DNA of 64,000 nucleotides from JADMIH01 sp034437815 (GTDB taxonomy: Bacteria > Chloroflexota > Chloroflexia > QHBQ01 > JADMIH01), in contig DAOTTC010000072.1 of assembly GCA_034437815.1 (NCBI GenBank), positions 1 through 64,000 on the forward strand. Reading direction: 5' to 3'. Numbering within the stretch: position 1 is the first letter of the stretch; each line of letters starts with the position of its first letter. Position numbers and translations under genes: made by a program. Positions 44,049-54,730 of this stretch are shown here, one piece after another. Below the pieces are notes generated by a model. That model did not search any database. It had not been told where the DNA came from and was given only the letters and a program-made list of their open reading frames with translations.

Positions 44049-45685
44049 ACGTCCGTCGCACAAATTCCACCAAGGCTCTCATATCCACGATAGCTGGGTT
44101 CTCGGCGCTGGGCTTTTTCATCATGGCGCTGGTCTACTGGGCGGTGCTTGCCACCCCCACGTTCAGCTTCAATATCTCGCAATGGGACTGGACCCTGCGC
44201 ACTCTGGTGATCGCCACCATCATCAGCTTCAGCATATTCCTGCTGGTCTCGCCTGAGGCCATAGGGCAGGCCGCAACAAGGCGCTCCACGCGTCTCACCG
44301 CCAACGCCTTCGTGGCCTCGCTCATCGCAGTAGCCATCGCAATCGTGGTAAACGTAATCGTGGAGGGCGTGCCCACAGCGCGGGCCGACCTCACCGCCGA
44401 CCAGCAGTTCACCCTATCCGAGCAAACCAAGAAAGTGCTGCGCAGTCTGGACGAACAGAACCGCAGTGTCAACGTTCTGGTGTTCGCCAATCCCACCAGT
44501 GCCCAGAGCAGGCAGGAAGCGGAAGATTTGCTGAAGGAGTACCGCGCCCACACCTCGCGCCTGTCCTATGAATTCGTGGACGCCATCAGGGAAAGAGCAC
44601 GGGCTGCCCAGTACGGCGTCAACCGTCTGGACGTTGCGGTGTTCGTGGAAGGCACCAAGCGCGAAATCGCCAACAGCTACACCGAGCGCGAGTTCACCAG
44701 CGCGCTGGTGCGCCTCGGTCAGACCAAGCCCAAGCGGGTGGCCTTCCTGACCGGGCACGGTGAACGGGACCCCAATGGGTTCGACCAGTTCGCTTACGGT
44801 CAGGTAAGGCAGTCCTTGCAGGACAATAACTACGTAACATTGTCGTGGAGCCTCGTGACATCGCCCACGCTGACGCTGGAGCAGGCCGATGTGATAGTTA
44901 TAGCGGCCCCCATGCGCCCCTACACCGACAAAGAGCTCCAAGCCGTAAAATCATACCTTGAAAACGGAGGGCACGCCTTGATCCTGCTCGATCCGGCTAT
45001 GCCCGCAAACGTGCTCCAGCAGATGGCCAACCTGCTCGCCCCATACGGCGTGGTGCCTGTGCATGGTGCCGTGGTGGACCTCAACAGCAACCTCAGCCCA
45101 CAGGAGCCTACCTTCCTTTACGTCACGACCTACCCCGGCTCGGAGATAACCACCGACTTCTCGCAGAACAACCTGCCCACCGGCTTCCCTCTCTCCTTGG
45201 GCTTGAATATCTCCACTACAGTAACCACCTACACGATAAGCCCGGTGGTGCGTACTTCTACGGGCATACCTCAGAGCTGGCTGGAGACCGAGCCTAACAG
45301 TCAGGTGTGGCAGTACACCGAGGGCAAAGACGTGGCCGGGCCGGTAAATATCGCGGTGAGCATCGCCCCGGCGGATGCGTCCACTCCGGTCACCGATACC
45401 ACCAAGCCCCGGACCCGCATTGTGGTGTTCGGCGATGCCGATTTCGCCGCCAACCTGTTTGTGTCCGAGCAATTCCCCCTCCTGAACACAGACCTGTTTG
45501 GCAATGCGGTGTCGTGGCTGGCCGGAGCCAACGAACTGGTGTCCATCCGACCCAAGGACCCCGGCACACCGCGCACTATCAGTCTCAGCACCGGCGAGCG
45601 CGGCATGGTGTTCGTTACCACGGTGCTGGGCCTACCCCTACTCGTACTGCTCATCGGAGCTTACAACTGGTGGAGGCGCAGGTAG
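44045..45685 (+). CDS. GldG-like ABC auxiliary protein
   Basis: This 546-residue protein has two N-terminal hydrophobic helices (about 14-35 and 55-75) and a third near 95-112, then a large extracytoplasmic region with D-L-T-A-D-Q-Q-F-T-L-S-E-Q-T-K-K-V-L and G-H-G-E-R-D-P, and a final hydrophobic segment (about 515-538). This is the GldG/ABC_transp_aux layout. It is likely to act with the ATPase and permease at the membrane. The ATG at 44045 overlaps the previous stop. Confidence 0.85.
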   Translation: MNVRRTNSTKALISTIAGFSALGFFIMALVYWAVLATPTFSFNISQWDWTLRTLVIATIISFSIFLLVSPEAIGQAATRRSTRLTANAFVASLIAVAIAIVVNVIVEGVPTARADLTADQQFTLSEQTKKVLRSLDEQNRSVNVLVFANPTSAQSRQEAEDLLKEYRAHTSRLSYEFVDAIRERARAAQYGVNRLDVAVFVEGTKREIANSYTEREFTSALVRLGQTKPKRVAFLTGHGERDPNGFDQFAYGQVRQSLQDNNYVTLSWSLVTSPTLTLEQADVIVIAAPMRPYTDKELQAVKSYLENGGHALILLDPAMPANVLQQMANLLAPYGVVPVHGAVVDLNSNLSPQEPTFLYVTTYPGSEITTDFSQNNLPTGFPLSLGLNISTTVTTYTISPVVRTSTGIPQSWLETEPNSQVWQYTEGKDVAGPVNIAVSIAPADASTPVTDTTKPRTRIVVFGDADFAANLFVSEQFPLLNTDLFGNAVSWLAGANELVSIRPKDPGTPRTISLSTGERGMVFVTTVLGLPLLVLLIGAYNWWRRR

Positions 45686-45688
45686 CAG

Positions 45689-46444
45689 ATGGAACGCTAC
45701 AGAACAACGCTTATTCTGCTGGCGGTGTTGGTAGTTCTGGGGGCGCTGGCATTCTTCTTGAACAACCAAAGCACAGCCACCAATGTTACACCCACACCCG
45801 AACCCACACAATACGTGTGGCGAGATGACAACCAAGTGATAGGCATTGACGTGCTGAGCGGTACCCAGAAGGTGGCGCTTCGCAAGAACGTCACAACCAC
45901 TATCTGGTCTATCATCGAGCCGGTGCAGGCAGAAGCCGATGGCTTCGCGGTGGGTAGTGTGGCGGACCGGCTCAAGGAACTGGAGGCCACGGCCATCATC
46001 AGCAATGTAACCGACCTGAGCCAGTACGAACTGGCCGCGCCGGGTCTGACTGTAACGGCTACTTTCAGCGATACCCAGAACACCCGGCGCACCATCCAGA
46101 TAGGGGGCACTACGATTGATGGCGCGGGCTATTATGCGAAACAACCCGACTCCAATGTCGTGTACGTGGTGAGCAACGCACTGATCGAGCCGCTGAAGAG
46201 TTGGCTCACCACACCGCCTGAAAGGCAACCGACGCCCACGCCATTGCCGCAGGCCACCATCGTGCCACCCCCGACCAACACGCCGCTGGGTGCGGGTACA
46301 CCTACAGGGGCCACGACGACCACGCCGGTCACTGGCACCGTCACTATCACGAGCACGGCCATAGTCACTGGCACAACAACCGTCACGGGCACAGCCACGC
46401 CGGGCACCCCTGCCACAAACACAACGCCGACCGGCACGCCGTGA
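45689..46444 (+). CDS. DUF4340-family membrane-anchored protein
   Basis: This 251-residue protein has an N-terminal hydrophobic anchor (residues 7-24) followed by a region with W-S-I-I-E-P-V-Q-A-E-A-D-G and L-K-E-L-E-A-T, typical of DUF4340. The last 80 residues are a T/P/G/V-rich, low-complexity extracytoplasmic tail (T-G-T-V-T-I-T-S and T-G-T-T-T-V-T-G-T-A-T-P). DUF4340 proteins are often the fourth gene of GldFG loci. It starts three bases after the previous gene, so it is co-transcribed. Confidence 0.8.
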   Translation: MERYRTTLILLAVLVVLGALAFFLNNQSTATNVTPTPEPTQYVWRDDNQVIGIDVLSGTQKVALRKNVTTTIWSIIEPVQAEADGFAVGSVADRLKELEATAIISNVTDLSQYELAAPGLTVTATFSDTQNTRRTIQIGGTTIDGAGYYAKQPDSNVVYVVSNALIEPLKSWLTTPPERQPTPTPLPQATIVPPPTNTPLGAGTPTGATTTTPVTGTVTITSTAIVTGTTTVTGTATPGTPATNTTPTGTP

Positions 46445-46898
46445 GGTGCACACGAGCAACTATGTCATGTGGTTGAAGGGGTGGGGGTATTCTCCAATTC
46501 TCCCCACCCCACCCCACCCCACCCACTGCTCATAGCAATGCTATGGACAGTGGGTTATGCGGTGCCTACAGCTTTGGCTATGCGCTTTTGGAACCGGCCC
46601 TGCCCCTGCCCCTGCTCCTGCTCATGCACGTGCAGTAAAGTAAACGAGCTGAAGCCCAACCGGCATCGGGAGGACATGGATGCGGGCGGGACGCCTGCGC
46701 TCCGTACACCGCATGGCTGCCCGGCCAAGGCCTTATGCCAATTCACCATGAAAAGGCTATAAATCTGAGGGGATGGGAAACCGGGTTATACCCCTTCACC
46801 CCGGGACTATCCGCCCGCGGAAACGCGCCCACTGCCCGACCACTAAGTCCCAACCCGCGACGTTCGCGCTCCTGATCCTGTATGCGGTCGTCGAAGGG
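46445..46898. repeat. Repeat-rich intergenic region
   Basis: No gene is supported. It holds a CCCCA/CCCCAC run (46497-46527), a CCCTGC hexamer array (46598-46626), a GGATGCGGGCGGGACGCCTG motif at 46678-46704 shared with 10321, and a family A half end (46731-46767: ATGCCAATTCACCATG, AAAAGGCTATAAATC). It lies between convergent operons. Confidence 0.65.
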
Positions 46899-47636
46899 TC
46901 AGCTCTGCCGACGGCGCGACTGGTCGTACAACAGATACACGCCAAGCGCGATAAGCGCCACAGGCCACAGTTTGCCGATTATCCACGCCTCAGATATGCT
47001 GGACACGATCAGAATGCCCCCCGGGATGAGCGACCACCAGTGCCGGCGCTCCAACAGCCATATCAGGCAGAAGCCGAGGCCCAGTGTGAAAGCGCTCAGG
47101 TCGCCCATGCCCCACAGCCTCAGGAACTCGAGGTTCTCCAGAGCCTCGCCCACACCTATGCCGAGCAGTATCGCGCCGGGGATCAGAAAGCCTATGCGAT
47201 AGCCTGCTCTGGTGTTGAAGTAAGCATACATGAGCAGCCCGCCCACCAGCGGGGGTATAAGGTTGCCTATATTTTGAAAGATGGCGAGCTGTTGCAGCAG
47301 GAAGATCAGGCCCCCGCCTATCAGAATGATGCCCAGTATCGTCCGGTCGCGGTAACGGCGGTTCACGACCGCACCCGCCTGTGTGGGTGGTGTGTGGGTA
47401 GCGCCGGGGGGCGAGTATGGGGAAGACGCTGAAGAAGACACGGGCGCATATGCCTGCCCGGCATAGGGGTTGTGGTACGCGCCCTGTGTCGACCCCTGCT
47501 GCCCTGCCGGGGTTGAGGCCGGCGCGGACTGTGTGCTGCCGGGGCCTTGCTCCTGCCGGGGCGGCAAGTATCGCGTGGCGTTGGGGTCAATGCCATATGG
47601 TGGCGTATCGCCACTATCCGGTGTATACGAAGCCAT
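46899..47636 (-). CDS. Membrane protein with a disordered N-terminus (LiaF/DUF5668-like)
   Basis: This 245-residue protein starts with about 95 residues rich in P, S, Q, T and Y with no fold motif. Then R-D-R-T-I-L-G-I-I-L-I-G-G-G-L-I-F-L-L-Q-Q-L begins a set of five or six membrane helices ending in Y-L-L-Y-D-Q-S-R-R-R. The G-I-x-L-I-x-x-G-x-x-F-L-x-x-x-L pattern and short inter-helix loops are found in DUF5668/LiaF N-terminal modules. Function unknown. GGGAGGC precedes the ATG. Confidence 0.7.
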   Translation of the reverse strand: MASYTPDSGDTPPYGIDPNATRYLPPRQEQGPGSTQSAPASTPAGQQGSTQGAYHNPYAGQAYAPVSSSASSPYSPPGATHTPPTQAGAVVNRRYRDRTILGIILIGGGLIFLLQQLAIFQNIGNLIPPLVGGLLMYAYFNTRAGYRIGFLIPGAILLGIGVGEALENLEFLRLWGMGDLSAFTLGLGFCLIWLLERRHWWSLIPGGILIVSSISEAWIIGKLWPVALIALGVYLLYDQSRRRQS

Positions 47637-47670
47637 ATTGCCTCCCTGTTATCACGGCTGTGCTTATCGC

Positions 47671-47797
47671 TTATACGTTACACCAGCTCTTTTTGAAAGG
47701 CTGTAAAAAGGAGCGAATACTATCGGAGGACGCATATACCCGCCGGCAGGGGTGCTCCCCTGCCCCCCGATATTTATCGCATGACGATTTGGCATTA
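47671..47797. repeat. Family A intergenic element
   Basis: Left end ATACGTTACACCAGCTCTTT followed by TTGAAAGGCTGTAAAAAG; core ACCCGCCGGCAGGGGTGCTC and CCCTGCCCCCCGATATTTAT; right end CGCATGACGATTTGGCATTA. It lies between nadD and the 46899 membrane gene. Confidence 0.85.
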
Positions 47798-47888
47798 CGT
47801 GTTAGCACTCATAATCTTCACAACCCATGTACGCACAATGCAGGCTGTGAGTTGCAGTTTGGTTTGAGATTGCAGGTCGCTAGTCTGC

Positions 47889-48509
47889 TTATTTCTGGTA
47901 CAGTCTGTGGGCTTCGATGTAGTGGCGCACCGCTTCGGGCACGCGGTAGCGTATAGAGCGGCCTTCGGCCACCCGGCGGCGCAGGTCTCTGGACGATATC
48001 TGGATCAGGGGCGCATCCACCCAGTCTATGGCGTTGGACAGTGGGGGCAGTTGGGCTTGCAGCAGGTCCATGTCCGGCTCGACGCCGGGCCGGCGCGCCA
48101 CGGCCAGCCGCGTGAGCGCAAGGATGCGCTCTGGGTCGCGCCACTGCGGGAATGTGGACAGCGAATCGCTGCCCAGTATGAACCACATCTGCACCTCGTC
48201 CGGCTCGCCCCACTGCCGGCGCAGGTGCTCCATCGTGTCCACCGTGTAAGATGGGCCGGGGCGGTCCAAGTCCACGCGCGACACGGCAAAGTAGGGGTTG
48301 CCTTCCACAGCCAGATACAGCATAGCCAGCCGGTGGGAGGCCGAGGCTACAGGCTTATCGGGTTTGAGGGGTTGGGCGGCCACCGGCACGAACAGCACCA
48401 GATCGAGGTGCAGGGCCTCGCGCACCGTGTCGGCCACGATGAGGTGGGCCATGTGCACTGGGTCGAACGACCCGCCCATCACGCCCAGCCGCCGTACTGT
48501 AACAGCCAT
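47889..48509 (-). CDS. nadD: Nicotinate-nucleotide adenylyltransferase
   Basis: This 206-residue enzyme forms deamido-NAD from nicotinate mononucleotide and ATP. Motifs: G-V-M-G-G-S-F-D-P-V-H-M-A-H at the N-terminus and I-S-S-R-D-L-R-R-R near the C-terminus, the ISSTxxR-type loop, followed by Y-R-V-P-E-A-V. It is the last gene of a radA-thiF/moeB-mscS-nadD run. Confidence 0.95.
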   Translation of the reverse strand: MAVTVRRLGVMGGSFDPVHMAHLIVADTVREALHLDLVLFVPVAAQPLKPDKPVASASHRLAMLYLAVEGNPYFAVSRVDLDRPGPSYTVDTMEHLRRQWGEPDEVQMWFILGSDSLSTFPQWRDPERILALTRLAVARRPGVEPDMDLLQAQLPPLSNAIDWVDAPLIQISSRDLRRRVAEGRSIRYRVPEAVRHYIEAHRLYQK

Positions 48510-48563
48510 AGAAAAAATACCCCCTTCAAGGTTGAGGGTCGAGGGCCGGCAACCGGGGCGACC

Positions 48564-49337
48564 TCAACCCTGCACCGTCACGTCGGCGTCCGAAAACCGG
48601 GTGCGCAGGGCTTCCACCACCTGAGAGGTGACCTGAGCGCGTGCAGTGGCCGGCACCCAGAACTCCAACCGTAAATTAGCAACGCCATCCTTCACACTTT
48701 CCAGCGCCACCACGGGGGCCGGTGTGTGCGCTATGTCCTCGAAGTTCCTGAGCAGTTCGTTTATCTGCTGGCCGGTGCCGGTCACACTGCCCTGCCTGAT
48801 GCCCACCACCAGCACCTGACGCCTGAGCTTGAACGCCGAGCGGTTGGTCACTACCTCAGTGAGCACCGTGTTGTTGGGTACCACTACCTGCAAGTTGTCG
48901 TCGGTGCGCAGGATGGTGGTACGCAGTTCTATGCCCTCCACCGTGCCCGTCACTTCCTTGACGGTGATGCGGTCGCCGATGCGGAAGGGCTGTTCCATCA
49001 AAATGTAGGTGCCTGCGATCACGTTTTTAAGCAGGTCCTGCATGGACAGGGAGATCGCCAGCCCGGCCACTCCCAGCACCGTGACGATGGCCGCAGGCTC
49101 CACCCCGAATATGGGCAGGATGGTCAGCACGCCCAGCGCCACGATCGCCACCTGCAAGATGTTGCCTATCAGGTTTGCAAGGTTCAGGCTGACCCGTGCC
49201 CGGCTGAAGAAGCGGATAGCCCATATCTTGGCGAAGCGGGCCAACGTCAACGCCACCACCAGCACCAGCATGGCGCGTATCACGTTCAGCAGGCCCTGAA
49301 CCACGGGGTCGTTGAAATCGAGGGTGGGGATCAGCAT
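48564..49337 (-). CDS. MscS-family small-conductance mechanosensitive channel
   Basis: This 257-residue membrane protein has three hydrophobic helices (about 14-36, 58-80 and 84-105), the third with the glycine/alanine-rich pore pattern V-L-G-V-A-G-L-A-I-S-L-S-M-Q-D-L-L-K-N, then P-F-R-I-G-D-R-I, the beta-domain signature, and a C-terminal alpha-beta domain. Channels of this family open under membrane tension to relieve turgor. It lies 28 bases after the E1-like gene. Confidence 0.93.
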   Translation of the reverse strand: MLIPTLDFNDPVVQGLLNVIRAMLVLVVALTLARFAKIWAIRFFSRARVSLNLANLIGNILQVAIVALGVLTILPIFGVEPAAIVTVLGVAGLAISLSMQDLLKNVIAGTYILMEQPFRIGDRITVKEVTGTVEGIELRTTILRTDDNLQVVVPNNTVLTEVVTNRSAFKLRRQVLVVGIRQGSVTGTGQQINELLRNFEDIAHTPAPVVALESVKDGVANLRLEFWVPATARAQVTSQVVEALRTRFSDADVTVQG

Positions 49338-49365
49338 TGCATCGCGTCCGTTTTGATCTTCCGGT

Positions 49366-50469
49366 TCACATGCCGATGTAGCGGGCCACCAGACTGCGCG
49401 CCTGCACCACGTCCTGCGTGCCCTTGACTATCACGCGCCCATCGGGGAAGATAGTGAGTTCGTGGCGTCCATCGTCATCGCGTGGGCGCAGGCGGATCAG
49501 GTAGTCGCCGACCAGCATATCTCCTACTCCCCCGGCGCGCAGGCGCTCGCCCAGCGCGGTCAGGTCCACCCCTACCTCACTCTCTACATTGGACAGGCGC
49601 ACCTGCACGGCGTCGCGCCCGCACAACCTCGCGGCGTCGCGACCCCACGCCTCGCCTCTGAGGAAATCCAGCCTGTGCTGGCCGCACGCCGGGCACAGGG
49701 GGTTGCGGGGCACCTCGATGCGGTCCCACGTGCCCGCCCACAGGTCGGCTGTGAGTATGCCCTGCGTGGCATTTGGCCGCCCGCCCACCAGCAGTTTGAT
49801 TGCCTCGGCGACAGCGATGGAGGCGATGGCGTGGGCCGCAGAACCCAGCACGCCCGCCACGTCGCACGTCTCGACACTGCCCGCAGGTGGGGGGTCAGGG
49901 AACAGGCAGCGCAGGCAGGCCGTATCGCCCGGCACCACCGGCATGACCACCCCGCTCGTGCCTATCACTGCCGAGTATACCCACGGCACGCCCAGTTCGA
50001 TGGAGAGGTCGTTGAGCAGGTAGCGCGTTTGCAGGTTGTCGGTGCCGTCCAGCACCAACATCAGCGCCGGTCCGCGAGCGTCGGAGGGGGCAAGCAGGTC
50101 GAGGGCGTTTTCAGGGGTGAGGTCGGCCACGCACGGCTCGACCGCCACGTCCGAGTTGATGGCCTCGATGTGGCGGGCGGCAGCCACAGCCTTGGGCAGG
50201 CCCTCACGCACGTCGGCCTCGGTGTACAGCGACTGGCGCTGGAGGTTGTGCAGTTCTAGGTAATCGCGGTCAATCAGGCGCAGGGTGCCCACGCCCGCCC
50301 GCGCCAGCAGTTCGGCCATCACCGAGCCGAGCGCCCCCACGCCCACTACCACTACACGGGCCGAGCGCAGTTTCTCCTGCCCCTCGTGGCCTATCGCAGG
50401 CAGGACGACCTGCCGGGAGTACCGAGACTCCCCACCCTCTTCCACTACCTTTTCAGAGAAGCCGAACAT
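49366..50469 (-). CDS. ThiF/MoeB-type E1-like adenylyltransferase
   Basis: This 367-residue enzyme adenylates the C-terminal glycine of a sulfur-carrier protein such as ThiS or MoaD. Motifs: S-R-Q-V-V-L-P-A-I-G-H-E-G-Q near 20, the ATP loop V-G-V-G-A-L-G-S, zinc pairs C-L-R-C and C-P-A-C, and E-T-C-D-V-A-G-V-L-G, where Cys may be the catalytic residue. The C-terminal 70 residues with H-E-L-T-I-F-P-D-G-R-V-I-V-K-G match MoeB/ThiF tails. The specific pathway (thiamin or molybdopterin) is not decided. ATG at 50469 follows the radA stop by four bases; a GTG at 50472 is the alternative. Confidence 0.88.
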   Translation of the reverse strand: MFGFSEKVVEEGGESRYSRQVVLPAIGHEGQEKLRSARVVVVGVGALGSVMAELLARAGVGTLRLIDRDYLELHNLQRQSLYTEADVREGLPKAVAAARHIEAINSDVAVEPCVADLTPENALDLLAPSDARGPALMLVLDGTDNLQTRYLLNDLSIELGVPWVYSAVIGTSGVVMPVVPGDTACLRCLFPDPPPAGSVETCDVAGVLGSAAHAIASIAVAEAIKLLVGGRPNATQGILTADLWAGTWDRIEVPRNPLCPACGQHRLDFLRGEAWGRDAARLCGRDAVQVRLSNVESEVGVDLTALGERLRAGGVGDMLVGDYLIRLRPRDDDGRHELTIFPDGRVIVKGTQDVVQARSLVARYIGM

Positions 50470-50473
50470 CACC

Positions 50474-51868
<1,395 letters not shown>

Positions 51869-52199
51869 GCAGGCTCTTTCTAGAGCAGATGAACATCTTT
51901 TCCGCTCGTTCTGCTTGTACTTAAAGTATACCACGACGTGCCGAGAAGCGCCTGCTGTGAGAGGGCCTGAGGCACATCGGCGAAACCCCTATACCCACAC
52001 CACAAACCCCACATCGCTTCGTGCAGAAGGAGGGGTAAGACCTTGCCCTCCCGCCCCACCCCAGACCTCCGCCCTCTCTTCTTTGGCCCGGGCCACCGGC
52101 ACATGTGGATATGCGCACCCCCCAAGCCGCTACCGGCTACAATAGCCTACGCTATAACAGTGCAGTAGCTTGCCCACCTGATGTGTACCGGAGGGTGAC
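51869..52199. other. Divergent intergenic region
   Basis: No gene is supported. GAAGGAGGGGTAAGACCTTG and CCACCGGCACATGTGGATAT resemble the G-rich core of the elements at 39911 and 41946 at low similarity. A TACAAT (near 52137) could be a -10 box for the gene at 52200, but no good -35 was found. Confidence 0.4.
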
Positions 52200-52751
52200 A
52201 TGACGTTCAACTGGCGATTGGCGGGATTGCTCATCTGCGAAGCGGCAGGGCTGGGGGCGCTGGCTCTGCTGGTCAGCTATTTACCGGCACTTAACCCTGC
52301 CGATATGTGGTCTCCGAACAATTTAGTGGCATATGGATTATTGTTTGCAGGGCCACTGTTGGTGTTCCTACCTCTCAGCCTCGTTCTGCGGTTGGGACCG
52401 GTGTGGCTGTTGGGAGCGGGGTCTTGGGCACTGCTGGGTTATGTGCTCATTTTCGTGCCCGCCCCCGATCGGGATAGCGCCGATTTTCTCACCTACGTGG
52501 CCTTGCTGGCGCTCATCTTCGCGGCCCTGACATCGTTGCTGGCTCTGCCGATGGGCTTGCTCGGCAAAAGATTGTTGCCCATCGCCGGTCCGGCGGAGGT
52601 CATGCGCGCCCTGCGGCAGGGCGGCCTGCTGGCGCTGTTCGTGGTCGGCCTGCTGGCTATGTCCCCCCTCGGACTGCTCAACTGGCTTAATGCGTTTCTG
52701 CTGTTCACCATAGTTGCCCTCACCGAGTTCTTCTTCCTTGCGCGAGATTGA
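52200..52751 (+). CDS. Small multi-pass membrane protein of unknown function
   Basis: This 183-residue protein is almost entirely hydrophobic, with five or six membrane helices and short loops. There are no charged motifs typical of a transporter family that I recognise. GGAGGGTGAC precedes the ATG. It lies alone between radA (divergent) and recO. The C-terminal end is F-F-F-L-A-R-D. Confidence 0.6.
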   Translation: MTFNWRLAGLLICEAAGLGALALLVSYLPALNPADMWSPNNLVAYGLLFAGPLLVFLPLSLVLRLGPVWLLGAGSWALLGYVLIFVPAPDRDSADFLTYVALLALIFAALTSLLALPMGLLGKRLLPIAGPAEVMRALRQGGLLALFVVGLLAMSPLGLLNWLNAFLLFTIVALTEFFFLARD

Positions 52752-52756
52752 ACCAT

Positions 52757-52860
52757 AACGGCACCTTGTGCACAATAAGAGGATGAGTTTAGGGAGGGCC
52801 AAGCCCCCTCCCTCTTTTATTGCGCACAAAACGCCATAACGCCATGAAGTAGTGTTAGGA
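52757..52860. repeat. Family B element with both ends
   Basis: Left end GGCACCTTGTGCACAATAAG, core GGGAGGGCCAAGCCCCCTCC, right end CTCTTTTATTGCGCACAAAA then GCCATGAAGTAGTGTTAGG, the inverse of the left end of the 36072 copy. The ends and core can fold into a long hairpin between the 52200 gene and recO. Confidence 0.85.
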
Positions 52861-53041
52861 GCCGATGTGGGCGTGCGCCCGAATCGGGTATAATTTATTG
52901 TGCGGGATGAGCACGCCATGGGCACCCCGCACCCCATGAACAGCGAATGTGGAACAGTGCAGTAGAGACATTACTGCCGGTATGGAGCCAGCACGGGCAC
53001 ATGCGCTGGCTACCAACCACATCATTGGAGTATCAACCGGC

Positions 53042-53809
53042 ATGAGCGCAGCAGTTAGAGAGCATCTGTATAAAACCGAGGCCATCATCATCAAGCGCAT
53101 TGACCTCGGCGAGGCCGACCGCATATTGACCATCTTCACGCCACACCTCGGCAAATTGCGCGTGGTAGCCAAAGGTGTGCGTAAGATCACCAGCCGCCTC
53201 GCCGGGCACGTGGAGTTGTTCACCCGCAGCCAGATGCTGCTCGCCAAGGCCCGCAATCTGGATATTGTGACCCAGAGCGAGACAATTGACCCCTACCGTC
53301 TCTTGCATGAGGACCTGTCGCGCCTTGCTCATGCCTCTTATGCTGCCGAATTGCTGGATGCGTTGACGCCGGATGAACTGGAGAACTATCCGGTGTACAG
53401 ACTTGTGGTAGAGACCTTCCGGTTGTTGTGCGAAGACCCCGACCCGGACCGGGTGTTGCGCTGGTACGAGCTGCAACTGCTCGGTTACATGGGCTACGCA
53501 CCTGAATTGACCCGGTGTCTGGAATGCCACAAGGACCTTACGCCTACCGTGAACGGCTTCAGCCCCGCGCTTGGGGGTGTGATATGCTCGTTGTGCCGCC
53601 GCACGGGCGTGGGACGCGATGTATCGGTGAATGCCCTCAAGATATTGCGCTTGATGCAGCGCAACCCTTACAGCGTGGTGAGCCGGGTGCGTATCAGTCG
53701 AGCCCTGCATGATGAGTTGCAGGCGCTTACCCAGACATACATCACCTATATCTTGGAGCGCGAGCTTCGTTCTGCCCAATTCATCAAAGGGGTGAGGGCT
53801 GAGGCGTAA
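53042..53809 (+). CDS. recO: DNA repair protein RecO
   Basis: This 255-residue protein anneals DNA and helps load RecA with RecR. It has an N-terminal OB-fold (K-T-E-A-I-I-I-K-R-I-D-L-G-E-A-D-R-I-L-T), a helical domain and a C-terminal zinc site (C-L-E-C, then C-S-L-C). The start at 53042 is chosen because GGAG lies about 11 bases upstream and the conserved sequence starts there; a longer frame to 52949 adds unrelated residues. TATAAT at 52888-52893 could be a -10 box, without a good -35. Confidence 0.93.
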   Translation: MSAAVREHLYKTEAIIIKRIDLGEADRILTIFTPHLGKLRVVAKGVRKITSRLAGHVELFTRSQMLLAKARNLDIVTQSETIDPYRLLHEDLSRLAHASYAAELLDALTPDELENYPVYRLVVETFRLLCEDPDPDRVLRWYELQLLGYMGYAPELTRCLECHKDLTPTVNGFSPALGGVICSLCRRTGVGRDVSVNALKILRLMQRNPYSVVSRVRISRALHDELQALTQTYITYILERELRSAQFIKGVRAEA

Positions 53810-53944
53810 ATCGGCGGCTTTTGGCCCGGCACCCATCCAGCTTGCGTAGAGCAGGCTCCGCTTTATGCCCGCACGTGATGAGCACAACCCTGCCGAGTTT
53901 ATGGGGCGCGGTGGTCGTCGTCCCCCGAAGCACCATATTACATC

Positions 53945-54730
53945 TCAAGTCTGGCCGATGGCGGCTTCTATTTCCTCGATATCGAGTACTTTGCCGTTCA
54001 CATCGCCCGCGCGGTCGGTACACAGGTAGGCTATCACGCGGGCAGGGCGTTCGGGTGGGGCCAGCCAGCCACGCTGTTTGTAGGCCAGAAACATGCTGCG
54101 TAATTCGGCGGGCATGCTTTCGGGGGGTCTGCCGCGCAGTTCCTGCTGCATTGGTGTGTCTACTACCCCCGGGCGCACCGCCACCGCGGTCACGCCTGCA
54201 GGACCTCCTTCTGCGGCCAAGATGCGCGTGAAGTGCTCAAGCGCGGCCTTTGCCACGCTATAAGGGGCCATGGCAGGCACGGCAACCGCCGCCGACCCCG
54301 ATGAAACGTTGATAATGCGGCCCCAACGCCGCCGCACCATGTCTTTCAATGCCTCGCGCGAGCACAGGAAGGCCCCGGTCAGGTTCACGTCAATGGCCTG
54401 TTGCCATTCGGCCAGCGTGAGGGCCACGATGGGTCGGGTGGCTCCACTCACCCCGGCGTTGTTCACCAGAATATCCACCCCACCCCAGCGCCTGCGCACG
54501 ACCTCGAAAGCGTTGACTACGTCTCGTTCCCGGGCGACGTCCGCACCGATGGCCATAGAGCGTGCTATGCCATAATGCTCGCGGATCAGCAGGGCGGTCT
54601 CCTCTACTTCTTTGAGCGTGCGGGCAACCGCCACCACTCTGGCACCCAGCTCTGCAAGCGCAAGTGCCGTAGCCCTGCCCAACCCGCGCCCGCCGCCCGT
54701 CACAAGGGCCACTTTGCCCTCTAGCTCCAT
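53945..54730 (-). CDS. Short-chain dehydrogenase/reductase (SDR)
   Basis: This 261-residue NAD(P)-dependent oxidoreductase of the classical SDR type has the cofactor motif T-G-G-G-R-G-L-G-R at 11-19, N-N-A-G near 91, the catalytic Y-S-V-A-K and a Ser in I-N-V-S-S-G-S-A-A. Substrate is not predictable: the family includes 3-ketoacyl-ACP reductases and alcohol dehydrogenases. It is convergent with recO and divergent from the mannosyltransferase-like gene. Confidence 0.9.
   Translation of the reverse strand: MELEGKVALVTGGGRGLGRATALALAELGARVVAVARTLKEVEETALLIREHYGIARSMAIGADVARERDVVNAFEVVRRRWGGVDILVNNAGVSGATRPIVALTLAEWQQAIDVNLTGAFLCSREALKDMVRRRWGRIINVSSGSAAVAVPAMAPYSVAKAALEHFTRILAAEGGPAGVTAVAVRPGVVDTPMQQELRGRPPESMPAELRSMFLAYKQRGWLAPPERPARVIAYLCTDRAGDVNGKVLDIEEIEAAIGQT

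Noticed and set aside
46132..46437. Hydrophobic V/G-rich ORF opposite the DUF4340 gene
   Set aside because: It is the reverse complement of a T/G/P-rich low-complexity tail, which creates a false hydrophobic protein.
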